Below, piece by piece: positions 1 through 7,073 of a DNA stretch of 13,958 nucleotides. Within the stretch, counting starts at the first letter, position 1. Each line of letters opens with the position of its first letter. The notes beneath the pieces are model-generated. The model was not told where the DNA came from and searched no databases. It saw nothing but the letters and a program-made list of their open reading frames with translations. Source of the stretch: Nostocaceae cyanobacterium CSSed10_463m (lineage in GTDB: Bacteria; Cyanobacteriota; Cyanobacteriia; Cyanobacteriales; Nostocaceae); contig PWQB01000651.1 of the NCBI GenBank assembly GCA_003556955.1, positions 1-13,958 on the forward strand, in the 5' to 3' direction. The position numbers and the translations under genes were made by a program.

Positions 1-5
1 CCTTG

Positions 6-122
6 AAAAGGGGGGAATTAGAATCAAAGTCCCCCTTTTTAAGGGGGATTTAGGGGGATCTAGAATGTTTTGCTACCGACAATAGGACTTTTCAAACATC
101 CTCTTAGAGAAGTCGGGGATCT
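6..122. repeat. Dispersed-repeat remnant with alternative C5/G5 hairpins
   Basis: CCCCCTT at 31-37 pairs with AAGGGGG at 41-47 across a three-base loop. The upstream A4G6 run at 6-15 could pair with the same C5T5 run, so two exclusive hairpins are possible. A second G5-containing unit follows at 53-60, and AAGTCGGGGATCT lies at 110-122. From general knowledge, blocks of this style are scattered through the intergenic DNA of Nostoc-type genomes. The identification as a dispersed repeat is by recognition, not by search. Confidence 0.5.
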
Positions 123-725
123 AAATTTTAGCCTATTTAGAAAATGGCTGGATTTTGCTGGCGATCGCTACTCTTATCACTTGGCAAATAAAATCGTCAA
201 CCTAACAATAATCAATGACAAATATAGGTGAATTATTTACGTTTTCATAGTAGATCATCCCTGGTAGACAAAGGGTTGGGGTGGGTGTTAATTATTACTC
301 AAATCAGAAATGATATATACATTTTTAAAATAATTATTTCATATAATAATGAATTGCAGTAAAAAGCCGTAACAATCTATCTGATGATAGAGGTTTTATA
401 TTTTTAATCTATTTAAAGGTAAATATTAATACGATTAATCCCCAAATTACATATTTAAACTAAAAAAATAATAATCTATCTTAAGAGAGATTTGCCTAAT
501 ACCGTTAACTTGTTAGGGTTTGACACGTACACAAGGGATGAAAACTATTGAATACATTGCTCAAAAAATAAGAGTTAGACATTGTATGCAAGCATCTTAA
601 ATAATCAAATTCCCTAAATTTTCTCCTGGAATACTATGATGATTTAAATGCATTTACCCTTGGATAAACCTGTAATTAAGCAGGTTATTTAAGTCAAATC
701 AATGTCACTAACAGTAACTTAAATT

Positions 726-803
726 GTGAAATTCTCCACAGCAGCAATTAAAGATGTGTAGATTTCAAACAGATTAAAGTTTCAATAACAGGAATAGAAG
801 TTG
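726..803 (+). promoter_or_regulatory. Conserved leader of first secreted paralogue
   Basis: The 78 bases before the start codon align without gaps to the 78 bases before the second paralogue (1755-1832). I count 60 identical positions, including an unbroken 27-base block at 770-796 that ends 7 bases before the ATG. Homology fades upstream of 726. The block includes a weak purine ribosome-binding stretch (AGGAATA). Such conservation exceeds what the rest of the intergenic DNA shows, which suggests a retained translation or mRNA-stability element, or a recent duplication. Confidence 0.55.
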
Positions 804-1226
804 ATGAAATTGAACAAAAAAGTAGCGATCGCATTGATAGCAGTTTCCACTAGTATATTTGGCTTTGGATCTCTAGCCTCTGCTGGTGAAGGCGGTGCGG
901 CGGGAGCAGTCGCGGCTACACTTGATCCTCATGGTTGGGTAACTGAAATGGCTGCTGCTGGTGCTGTTGGTAAAAATGATGCAGCTGCTACAGCCACAGC
1001 TAACTTTGGTATTGTCTCAGCTTCCGCTTTAGGTAGTGCCGGTGTCATCGAATTAGTCAGCGATAACGGATTTTTTTCGCTCTCAGTTCTTGATTTTTTT
1101 ATCACTGGGACTTCCAACAATGTTACTCTCAGAGGCAGTGCAGACCATGCTTTAGAAACTAGCCAAGCCAACTCTATTTCTACCTTTACTCAAACCCCCA
1201 TCGGATCTATTGATACTGGCTTTTAG
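804..1226 (+). CDS. Small secreted Gly/Ala-rich protein, paralogue A
   Basis: This is a 140-residue exported protein of unknown function. Residues 1-27 form a classical Sec signal peptide: basic MKLNKK, a hydrophobic core, then an ASA cleavage site before GEGG. The mature part is Ala/Gly/Ser/Thr-rich without cysteine, with the conserved runs AGEGG, EMAAAGAVGKNDAAATATA, LGSAGVIEL and NNVTLRGS, and ends TGF. The start is ATG at 804, not the TTG three bases earlier, because paralogue B has its ATG at the aligned position and no initiator codon before it. The protein resembles B (1833-2246) throughout except residues 93-104, which are hydrophobic here (LSVLDFFITGTS) and acidic in B. Related small secreted proteins are, to my recollection, common in Nostoc-type cyanobacteria, but I know of no assigned function. 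The gene is real with high confidence. Confidence 0.85.
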   Translation: MKLNKKVAIALIAVSTSIFGFGSLASAGEGGAAGAVAATLDPHGWVTEMAAAGAVGKNDAAATATANFGIVSASALGSAGVIELVSDNGFFSLSVLDFFITGTSNNVTLRGSADHALETSQANSISTFTQTPIGSIDTGF

Positions 1227-1252
1227 GGGGTCAAATTTCTGCTAATTGACTT

Positions 1253-1288
1253 GATTGAGAGTGTTGCTAATTTCTCACACACTCAATC
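1253..1288 (+). terminator. Stem-loop after paralogue A
   Basis: GATTGAGAGTGT at 1253-1264 pairs with ACACACTCAATC at 1277-1288, 11 of 12 positions, with a 12-base loop. It starts 27 bases after the stop codon of paralogue A. No T-run follows, so it is at best a weak or non-canonical terminator, or an mRNA 3'-end stabiliser. Confidence 0.4.
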
Positions 1289-1339
1289 TAAGTAAGTGGG
1301 TGTAAATAAACCTTGTCTACTTTAAGAACTGTAGTCTGT

Positions 1340-1450
1340 AGTTTTTAGTCAAGACGGTGAGATTGCTTCCTTACGTCGCCATGACAAAAACTCCACATTT
1401 GATGATGGACAAGCTTTAGAAACATAATCTTCTACTTTTGTTAGCTTTGG
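1340..1450 (+). pseudogene. Possible decayed third copy of the secreted-protein family
   Basis: An 11-base match to paralogue A (GCTTTAGAAAC, 1413-1423 against 1149-1159) is followed, after a gap of about 10 bases, by a similar TTCTAC-TTT stretch. In the same frame the DNA encodes SQDGEIASL then DDGQALET before a stop, which loosely echoes SDNGFFSL and DHALET of the paralogues. There is no start codon, signal peptide or AGEGG core. It could be chance similarity in AT-rich DNA. Confidence 0.25.
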
Positions 1451-1534
1451 ATTTCAGATAGCAAAAGTCTTCCTGATTTAGGTTATCTTTATTTTAAGAA
1501 CAAGTTAATTTTAACTACTGGATTGCTACAAAAT

Positions 1535-1589
1535 TTAGTTAAAATCAATTATTTTTCAACTGCTTGACTAAGTAATTGATTTTAATTAA
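1535..1589. repeat. Long AT-rich inverted repeat
   Basis: The 17-base arms at 1535-1551 and 1573-1589 are complementary except for one G-T pair, including 13 perfect pairs (TTAAAATCAATTA with TAATTGATTTTAA). The loop is 21 bases. A smaller palindrome, GTTAATTTTAAC, lies just upstream at 1504-1515. It could be a bidirectional stem-loop, an insertion-element relic or a regulator site. No T-run or flanking duplication decides between these. Confidence 0.5.
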
Positions 1590-1754
1590 TATGACTTTGT
1601 TGTAAAATTTACGCACTGCAAGTTTTAACCTAAACTTAACCAAATCTGTGCTGTAACATAATGTTTTTTCACTAATAATACTGAAGAGTAAGCACAACTT
1701 TTCATGCAACAGCTTGTGTTGAGAAAATCACCTGCGCCAACAGTGAATCAGATA

Positions 1755-1832
1755 GTGAAATTTACCACAGTACAGATATCAGAAGCGTAGATTTATCGCA
1801 GATTAAAGTTTCAATAACAGGAATATAAATCG
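1755..1832 (+). promoter_or_regulatory. Conserved leader of second secreted paralogue
   Basis: This is the counterpart of 726-803: 78 bases aligned without gaps, about 60 identities, with the 27-base identical block at 1799-1825. The aligned ATG at 1833 fixes the start codon of both genes. Differences cluster at 1764-1786 and at the last seven bases before the ATG, so the identical block is not simply the part nearest the start. Confidence 0.55.
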
Positions 1833-2246
1833 ATGAAATTCAACAAAGAAGTAGCGATCGCCTTAGTTGCAGTTTCCGCTAGTGTATTTGGTTTCGGTTC
1901 TGTAGCCTCTGCTGGTGAAGGTGGTGTTGCTGGAGCCGTAGCAGCTACACTTGACGCTGATGGTGTAGTAACTGAAATGGCTGCTGCTGGTGCTGTTGGT
2001 AAAAATGACGCAGCTGCTACCGCCACAGCTCAATTTGGTGTTGTCTCAGCTTCCTCTTTGGGTAGTGCTGGCGTAATCGAATTGATCAGCGATAACGGAT
2101 TTTTCTCCTTTTCAGAAGATGAAACCGAAATTTATAACAATGTCACTCTCAGAGGTAGTGTAGATACTGCTTTAGAACATAGCCAAGGTAACTCTATTGC
2201 TACCTTCACCGAAACCACCATCGGATCTGTCGAAACTGGGTTTTAG
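1833..2246 (+). CDS. Small secreted Gly/Ala-rich protein, paralogue B
   Basis: This 137-residue exported protein is a tandem duplicate of 804-1226. The signal peptide is residues 1-27 (MKFNKE, hydrophobic core, ASA before GEGG). By hand alignment the first 92 residues differ from paralogue A at 14 positions, mostly conservative, and the last 36 at 9. Between them is a replaced patch: nine mostly acidic residues FSEDETEIY here against twelve hydrophobic ones in A. There is no cysteine, no membrane segment after the signal peptide and no known catalytic motif. The mature protein should be secreted or lie in the periplasm or cell envelope. A HIP1 octamer (1854-1861) sits at the same codons as in A. 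It is about 600 bases from its partner, so probably transcribed separately. Function unknown; the gene is real with high confidence. Confidence 0.85.
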   Translation: MKFNKEVAIALVAVSASVFGFGSVASAGEGGVAGAVAATLDADGVVTEMAAAGAVGKNDAAATATAQFGVVSASSLGSAGVIELISDNGFFSFSEDETEIYNNVTLRGSVDTALEHSQGNSIATFTETTIGSVETGF

Positions 2247-2280
2247 TTGATTAGCGTTTACTAGTCAGAGGATGTACAGA

Positions 2281-2310
2281 TTTATCTGTGTTTATCTGTG
2301 TCCATCTCTA
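2281..2310. repeat. Tandem decamer TTTATCTGTG
   Basis: TTTATCTGTG occurs twice in direct succession (2281-2300), followed by a degenerate third unit, TCCATCTCTA. It begins 34 bases after the stop codon of paralogue B. Repeats of the ATCTGTG type are frequent between bacterial genes. No function is implied. Confidence 0.6.
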
Positions 2311-2481
2311 ATCAATTTTTTCTTGGTTTACCTCATTGAGGCGGGAATCGCTATATAAAAGTTCCACTTCCCTACCAAGTCACAATAAAAAATAGGGTAT
2401 CAAGAATTAAAAAGAATAAATATCAGGAGTCAGACTGATACTTTCCTAAAATTCTGTCAACCCTAAGTAGTTGGTATTTGT

Positions 2482-2508
2482 TAGAGACACGATAACCACG
2501 TGTCTCTA
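2482..2508. repeat. Perfect palindromic hairpin, dispersed-repeat type
   Basis: TAGAGACACG at 2482-2491 pairs perfectly with CGTGTCTCTA at 2499-2508 around a 7-base loop, with an additional T-G pair outside. It looks like a variant of the GAGACGCG...CGCGTCTC palindromes that are scattered between genes in Nostoc genomes. A related, weaker copy lies at 9760-9784. It sits 140 bases before the next gene and has no T-run, so terminator function is possible but unproven. Confidence 0.6.
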
Positions 2509-2647
2509 GCTTATCGTATCAGAAAATAAATCAGGACTAAACTAGCAATATTTTCTAAATCCACAATAATTGTCTAGTTTATCAAAAAATAACCCAAAAA
2601 ATCTGGATTTATCAGGTGCTTATTACTATCTGTTAAAAATATTAACA

Positions 2648-5068
2648 ATGATTTCGTTTCACACAAACTTAAAGCTGGCATTTGTCTTATTATTTAGTTC
2701 AGTAACAATGCTTTTTGCTAAAACGGCTGGCGCACAGACATCTGCAAACACATTACAACTGCACAGCTGCGATAATAGCAAATTAGAATTATCTCTAAAC
2801 CCGGAAGAACAAAATAAAACTTACATCTTAGAAGATGTTTCTGCACTAATTACCAATGTGGAATCATTGGGGATTTTGTCAAATGCGGATCAGCAATTAC
2901 CAACTTCTGCATCTAACTTTATTCAACAAACACAGGTTACAGATTTAGCACAAGCTAATTCCCAGTCTCCGCCTTGTCTTACCAGCAATACTGGACAACC
3001 AGAACTAACTTTAGTCAATGACTTAGCCTCAACTAATTCTCAAATTCAGTCTTGTACTCTCAATAGCATGAGTCAAGCTGGATTGAATAAACAACTAGAT
3101 CCACAACCTAGAATTGATGAATTGGATCTTGATCAAAAATTACCCGCAGAAAAAATACCCCAAGAACCAGAATATCTTATTCCCCCTAGACTTGCTAATG
3201 AGCAAAAAATCCGTCCCCGCACAACTACTATTCCCTTAAATGGGATATTAGTTAATCATTTAACTGAAAGACAATTAAGTTTAGGTTCCAGCTTTAGTAA
3301 TAACCAAAATACTACTTTTGATATTAATGGACTTGTCAAGCTTAACGGACAAGTTCAAGAAAATTTGACAACAAACAATATTTTTACTGTAGACCAAACC
3401 GGAGAATATTTGCAACTACAAACAGTGAGAAAAACCAGAGAAGTTGCGGTTAATTTCCGAGAACCCCGCACCATGTTAGGTACACAACTCCAATTCAGCA
3501 TGACAGCTTCATGTAACTTGCTTGGCGGTAACCCTGAGCAAACCTGCACATATATTCCTGGTATAAAATCTGCTGATATCAATCCTGATACTATGACACC
3601 CACTCGATTTATTCAAACTGCAAAAGTAGGTGATGTAGTAGAACCAGAAACATTAGCTGCAATTAGTCAACCGGGTTTTCAATCTGGAGCTAATGGTCAA
3701 GAAATTGGCATAGATTTATATTTACCAAATACAGGTTCAGTTGTTGGTAATAGTAATGGAGAGCAATTATCTATCAACAGAAGAGAAGAAATAGAAAATA
3801 CACCCACAGCAATTTATTCTAGAGTGAGGCAAATTGTCAAAGTTAATGACCGTGAAGCAGTCATGGGTCGGACAGTACGAGGGTTTAATGTTATCTTAAA
3901 TGATGAGAATACTCTATTAAATACAGCTTTGCAACTGGGATATAGTTTTTTACCTGACATTATTCCTCATGTTGCCAGTTCAGAAAATAAAGTCAACTCA
4001 AATGTTAATAATAATTTGTTTTTAGCTGCTAATAATGTCAGACTTCCTGTTAATAGTTTAACTGCTTATCATGGGGGAATTGCGAGAGCGCAGAGTGTCC
4101 CCCGAACAGCAACAAATTTGAGCCAAGTACCTGCGGCGACATTCAATAGTCTTTGGTTAGGTGCATCACCTGTGATCAAACGCAGGTCTAATATTATTAC
4201 TACTCGTTTTGAACAAGTTGGCCCCCAAACAGTCTCGGCTGCTGGTGGTGGCGAAGGGGGATATAATTCTAATGCGAGTTTGATTGCTAATATTAATAAT
4301 GAAATTTTTTCTCCACTCAATTTACAAAATTTCTACACTCAGACTTACGTTAGCAGCTTAAGGCAAGAAGTTAATCGTGTGACAACTAATAGATATAGAG
4401 AAGAAACTAAATATGCGCCTCATCTGAGTTTTACAGGCAATATCACAGGTACACAAGAAGCTTTGAGATATTATACAGGTGTGATCGGTGCAGACGAAAT
4501 TAAAGCTTATGGTGGACTAGATTTTACTAAAAATACTGCCAACGGATGGAACTTTTCAGGCGGAATAATTGGCTATATTAATCCAGACCTTGATTACTAC
4601 AGTCAAATCACAGGTAGTATTGGTAAACGTATCCCTTTCAGTCGGAATAGTAATTTTGTGTTATCCACGGGAGTGAATTATGCTTTTGATCGGGAAACTC
4701 GCCCTAATGATTTTGTAAATTCTATTACAGTCAGAGCCAGAGCAAATATCGGTCAGGTTTGGTTAGGTTTAACTAATTATTTTGGGGATATTTTACCTGA
4801 TTCGGTAAAAAATACTCTAGTGACAAGTGTGGGGATTGAATTTAGCAATAATTTTGCTTTATCAGCATACTATAATCCCATCAATGACAATGCAGCTCGT
4901 TCTGTCTATGGTGCGGGAGCAAGATTTCGACTCGGCACAAATCAGAATAGTCCCACACTCAACCTATCCTGGCGAAATAATCAGTACGACTATGGCAGAG
5001 ATAGCTCTGATAATGAATTGAAAATAAACGAGAATATATTTACTGTGTTTTTGAGAGGAAATTTTTGA
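2648..5068 (+). CDS. Exported protein with predicted C-terminal outer-membrane beta-barrel
   Basis: This is an 806-residue protein of a family I do not recognise. I start it at ATG 2648 because residues 1-30 then form a clean signal peptide (MISFHTNLKL, hydrophobic core, cleavage near TAGAQ). The frame stays open to a TTG at 2570, which would bury that signal under 26 polar residues. Residues 31-190 are a Gln/Asn/Ser-rich linker with a 22-residue duplication (99-120 and 125-146), each copy holding one cysteine (110, 136). Residues 190-590 are mixed, with two more cysteines (289, 300), a Gly-rich turn at 531-538 and many short beta-type segments. Residues 590-806 show alternating hydrophobic strands with tight turns and end in FTVFLRGNF. 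A terminal phenylalanine is typical of barrels assembled by the Bam machinery. A porin-like, secretion or adhesion role is possible but not shown. The gene stops 67 bases before argG. Confidence 0.75.
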   Translation: MISFHTNLKLAFVLLFSSVTMLFAKTAGAQTSANTLQLHSCDNSKLELSLNPEEQNKTYILEDVSALITNVESLGILSNADQQLPTSASNFIQQTQVTDLAQANSQSPPCLTSNTGQPELTLVNDLASTNSQIQSCTLNSMSQAGLNKQLDPQPRIDELDLDQKLPAEKIPQEPEYLIPPRLANEQKIRPRTTTIPLNGILVNHLTERQLSLGSSFSNNQNTTFDINGLVKLNGQVQENLTTNNIFTVDQTGEYLQLQTVRKTREVAVNFREPRTMLGTQLQFSMTASCNLLGGNPEQTCTYIPGIKSADINPDTMTPTRFIQTAKVGDVVEPETLAAISQPGFQSGANGQEIGIDLYLPNTGSVVGNSNGEQLSINRREEIENTPTAIYSRVRQIVKVNDREAVMGRTVRGFNVILNDENTLLNTALQLGYSFLPDIIPHVASSENKVNSNVNNNLFLAANNVRLPVNSLTAYHGGIARAQSVPRTATNLSQVPAATFNSLWLGASPVIKRRSNIITTRFEQVGPQTVSAAGGGEGGYNSNASLIANINNEIFSPLNLQNFYTQTYVSSLRQEVNRVTTNRYREETKYAPHLSFTGNITGTQEALRYYTGVIGADEIKAYGGLDFTKNTANGWNFSGGIIGYINPDLDYYSQITGSIGKRIPFSRNSNFVLSTGVNYAFDRETRPNDFVNSITVRARANIGQVWLGLTNYFGDILPDSVKNTLVTSVGIEFSNNFALSAYYNPINDNAARSVYGAGARFRLGTNQNSPTLNLSWRNNQYDYGRDSSDNELKINENIFTVFLRGNF

Positions 5069-5092
5069 AGCTGGTTTTTAACCTACATACCT

Positions 5093-5129
5093 TATAATAA
5101 TGACTCATTCTTTGTTTTTCTAACTGGAG
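5093..5129 (+). promoter_or_regulatory. Possible argG promoter and ribosome-binding site
   Basis: A consensus -10 hexamer TATAAT lies at 5093-5098, followed by a GGAGA ribosome-binding site at about 5126-5130, six bases before the argG ATG. CTGGTT at 5071-5076, 16 bases before the -10, is a poor -35 match. The site lies directly after the stop codon of the upstream gene, which would let argG be transcribed alone. Confidence 0.35.
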
Positions 5130-5135
5130 AAACCA

Positions 5136-6338
5136 ATGGGTCGCGCTAAAAAGGTTGTCTTGGCATATTCTGGGGGAGTGGATACTTCTGTTTGTATTCC
5201 CTATCTGAAAAATGAGTGGGGTGTAGAAGAAGTAATTACCCTCGCAGCAGATTTAGGTCAGGGAGATGAATTAGAGCCAATCCGAGAAAAAGCGCTGAAA
5301 TCGGGTGCAAGTGAGTCTTTAGTAGCTGACGTTAAAGAAAGTTTTGTTAAAGATTATGCCTTTGCGGCGATTCAAGCCAATGCTCTCTACGAAAATCGAT
5401 ATCCGTTGGGGACAGCCCTGGCTCGTCCGTTAATTGCGAAGATATTAGTGGAAGCTGCTCATAAATACGGTGCTGATGCGATCGCTCACGGTTGCACTGG
5501 TAAAGGTAATGATCAGGTTCGCTTTGATGTGGCTTGTGCTGCTCTTAATCCCAATTTGAAGATCCTTGCACCGGCGAGAGAATGGGGAATGAGTCGTGAG
5601 CAAACCATCGCTTATGGTGAGAAATTTGGTATCCCCTCACCTGTGAAAAAGTCTTCTCCTTACAGCATTGATAAAAATTTACTTGGTCGTAGTATTGAAG
5701 CTGGCGTACTCGAAGATCCAGCCGTTGAGCCACTAGAAGAAATCTATGAAATGACCAAGGCGATCGCTGATACGCCTAATGAACCAGAATACATTGAAAT
5801 TGGTTTTACACGCGGTATTCCTACTAGCCTCAACGGCACACCTAAAAACCCTGTGGAGTTAATTGAACAACTCAATCAGGTAGTCGGAAATCACGGGATT
5901 GGGCGGATCGATATGATAGAAAACCGCTTAGTAGGAATTAAATCTAGGGAAATTTACGAATCACCCGCGATGTTAGTACTAATTCAGGCACATCGGGATT
6001 TAGAAAGTCTAACTTTGACAGCAGATGTCAGCCACTACAAGCGAGGTATTGAAGAAACTTACACTCAAATTGTATATAACGGTCTTTGGTACAGCCCACT
6101 TAAAAGCGCATTAGATGCGTTTATTCAGAAAACACAAGAACGAGTTATGGGGACTGTACGAGTGAAACTGTTTAAAGGTAATGCTACTGTCGTCGGGCGT
6201 TGGAGTGACAATTCACTTTATAGCCCAGACTTGGCAACCTATGGAGCTGAAGACCAATTTGACCATAAAGCGGCTGAAGGCTTTATTTACGTTTGGGGAT
6301 TACCCACTCGCATTTGGGCGCAGCAAGGTAGAAGTTAG
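5136..6338 (+). CDS. argG: Argininosuccinate synthase
   Basis: It joins citrulline and aspartate with ATP, giving argininosuccinate, AMP and pyrophosphate: the penultimate step of arginine synthesis, in the cytosol. The 400-residue length is normal for the family. Visible signatures are the ATP-pyrophosphatase loop AYSGGVDTS at residues 10-18, the [13 protein letters not shown] motif at 118-130 (nucleotide, citrulline and aspartate contacts), and [13 protein letters not shown] at 176-188. The start ATG is preceded by GGAGA at suitable spacing, and the N-terminus [14 protein letters not shown] is the usual one. In cyanobacteria arginine also feeds the nitrogen store cyanophycin. The stop codon runs directly into a heptamer tandem repeat, and the next gene converges from the other strand about 105 bases away. 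Nothing is abnormal in the protein. Confidence 0.98.
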   Translation: MGRAKKVVLAYSGGVDTSVCIPYLKNEWGVEEVITLAADLGQGDELEPIREKALKSGASESLVADVKESFVKDYAFAAIQANALYENRYPLGTALARPLIAKILVEAAHKYGADAIAHGCTGKGNDQVRFDVACAALNPNLKILAPAREWGMSREQTIAYGEKFGIPSPVKKSSPYSIDKNLLGRSIEAGVLEDPAVEPLEEIYEMTKAIADTPNEPEYIEIGFTRGIPTSLNGTPKNPVELIEQLNQVVGNHGIGRIDMIENRLVGIKSREIYESPAMLVLIQAHRDLESLTLTADVSHYKRGIEETYTQIVYNGLWYSPLKSALDAFIQKTQERVMGTVRVKLFKGNATVVGRWSDNSLYSPDLATYGAEDQFDHKAAEGFIYVWGLPTRIWAQQGRS

Positions 6339-6455
6339 GTAATGGGTAATGGGTAATGGGTAATGGGAAGTTTTCCCCCCTGCACCCTGCACCCTGCCCC
6401 CCTGCCTCTTTTCCCCTGCCTCCTACTCCCCTGCCTCTTCTCCCTACTCCCCTGC
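6339..6455. repeat. Heptamer tandem repeat and C-rich tract between argG and dedA
   Basis: Four copies of GTAATGG fill 6339-6366, beginning at the base after the argG stop. A pyrimidine-rich tract follows with repeated CTGCACC and CCCCTGCCTC units to about 6455. C-tracts at 6375-6380, 6385-6387, 6392-6394 and 6397-6402 mean the minus strand has four G-runs with loops of two to four bases, a canonical G-quadruplex pattern. Short tandem heptamers are typical of heterocystous cyanobacteria. The tract supplies the last codons and stop of the DedA-family gene. Confidence 0.8.
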
Positions 6456-7073
6456 TGCCCGCTTGACTTGGCGAGACTCTAACCAAATGGGGATAGCGAT
6501 TAATGCCACTAGGATTAGTAAAGCTGCGATCGCAAATTCACTTACCCAAGCCACTAGCTGTTCTAAGGAAACAACTCTGCCAGCAAAGAAAGCTAAAGTT
6601 ACCATCACACTGGCCCAGGTAGCTGCTCCGGCTAAGTTGTATAAAAAGAATTTTCTAAATGGCATTTCAGCTATACCAGCTAATGGAGCCGCAAAAATTC
6701 GCAATAACGCGAAAAATCGCCCAAAGAATACAGCTTTAGTAGCATTTTCACTAAATTGATTTTTAATATTCAATAACCGCTCATCGGAAATCCGAAAGAG
6801 TTTACCTATTTGTACCAGGAAAGGCCAGCCCCCTACTTTACCAATCCAATAGCCGCAAGCACCACCAATCACAGCACCTGCAACGGCATCACTGAGAACT
6901 AACCAATAGTTCAGTTCCTCACTGCCAGCGAGAAATCCACCGACCAAGGTCACAGTTTCACCAGGAAGGGGTATTCCTAAATTTTCTAGCAAAATTCCCA
7001 AAAAAATAGCCCAGTAACCATACTGGTGGGCAAATTCCTGGATGTTTTCTAGTGAAATTAGCTCAAGAGACAT
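6444..7073 (-). CDS. DedA-family inner-membrane protein
   Basis: This 209-residue multi-spanning membrane protein belongs to the DedA (SNARE-associated/VTT) family, whose members support membrane homeostasis, lipid-carrier recycling or proton-dependent transport. Hydrophobic segments lie at about residues 19-50, 56-80, 127-168 and 177-198. Family signatures are the E-N-x-G-x-P-x-PGE block (30-39), the FFGRF...R block with arginines 119 and 125, AGIAEMPFRKF (132-142) and the N-x-AGA-x-W block (146-153). Glu39 and the two arginines six residues apart match the spacing of residues reported as essential in E. coli YqjA. The exact substrate cannot be told. ATG at 7071-7073 fits the family start; its ribosome-binding site is weak. 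The C-terminal AAGE and stop are encoded by the repeat tract shared with argG, so the tail may vary between strains. Confidence 0.93.
   Translation of the reverse strand: MSLELISLENIQEFAHQYGYWAIFLGILLENLGIPLPGETVTLVGGFLAGSEELNYWLVLSDAVAGAVIGGACGYWIGKVGGWPFLVQIGKLFRISDERLLNIKNQFSENATKAVFFGRFFALLRIFAAPLAGIAEMPFRKFFLYNLAGAATWASVMVTLAFFAGRVVSLEQLVAWVSEFAIAALLILVALIAIPIWLESRQVKRAAGE

Larger units (their letters stand above)
1..803. other. Gene-free AT-rich region left of the secreted-protein pair
   Basis: No open reading frame of convincing length or composition is visible on either strand over these 803 bases. The first 125 bases hold repeat-like material (annotated separately), and a single HIP1 octamer lies at 161-168. 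From about 300 to 500 the DNA is very AT-rich. A 6-base inverted repeat with an 8-base spacer (AACCTG at 667-672, CAGGTT at 681-686) lies about 120 bases before the first gene and could be an operator, but nothing else supports that. The last 78 bases are the leader shared with the second paralogue. Confidence 0.6.
1227..1832. other. Intergenic region between the paralogues
   Basis: No intact gene is visible. In order it holds a stem-loop at 1253-1288, a short stretch that may be a decayed third family member (about 1340-1450), a 17-base AT-rich inverted repeat (1535-1589), roughly 165 bases of AT-rich DNA that would have to carry the promoter of paralogue B, and the conserved 78-base leader. 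Confidence 0.6.
2247..2647. other. Intergenic region before the outer-membrane candidate
   Basis: No gene is seen apart from an in-frame extension from TTG at 2570 that I reject as a start. The region contains a 10-base tandem repeat (2281-2300), a perfect GAGACACG-type hairpin (2482-2508), and otherwise AT-rich DNA. No clear Shine-Dalgarno precedes the ATG at 2648. Confidence 0.55.

Noticed and set aside
500..800. NtcA-type GTA-N8-TAC site upstream of paralogue A
   Set aside because: Only near-matches such as GTA-N8-TCT near 576 were found, with no suitably spaced -10 box.
801..803. TTG start of paralogue A three bases before its ATG
   Set aside because: Paralogue B has ATC at the aligned position, and its ATG aligns with 804.
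929..1171. 80-codon minus-strand frame inside paralogue A
   Set aside because: It is a mirror of the Ala/Gly-rich coding strand; a similar shadow occurs in paralogue B (1811-2026) for the same reason.
2570..2647. TTG start that would extend the outer-membrane candidate by 26 residues
   Set aside because: The extension is polar and would place the obvious signal peptide 26 residues from the N-terminus. ATG at 2648 gives a normal signal peptide.
6339..6366. GTAATGG array considered as a CRISPR
   Set aside because: The seven-base units abut without spacers, so it is a simple tandem repeat.
6283..6486. 67-codon minus-strand frame over the argG end and repeat tract
   Set aside because: Its Gly/Arg-rich product comes from translating the tandem repeats.
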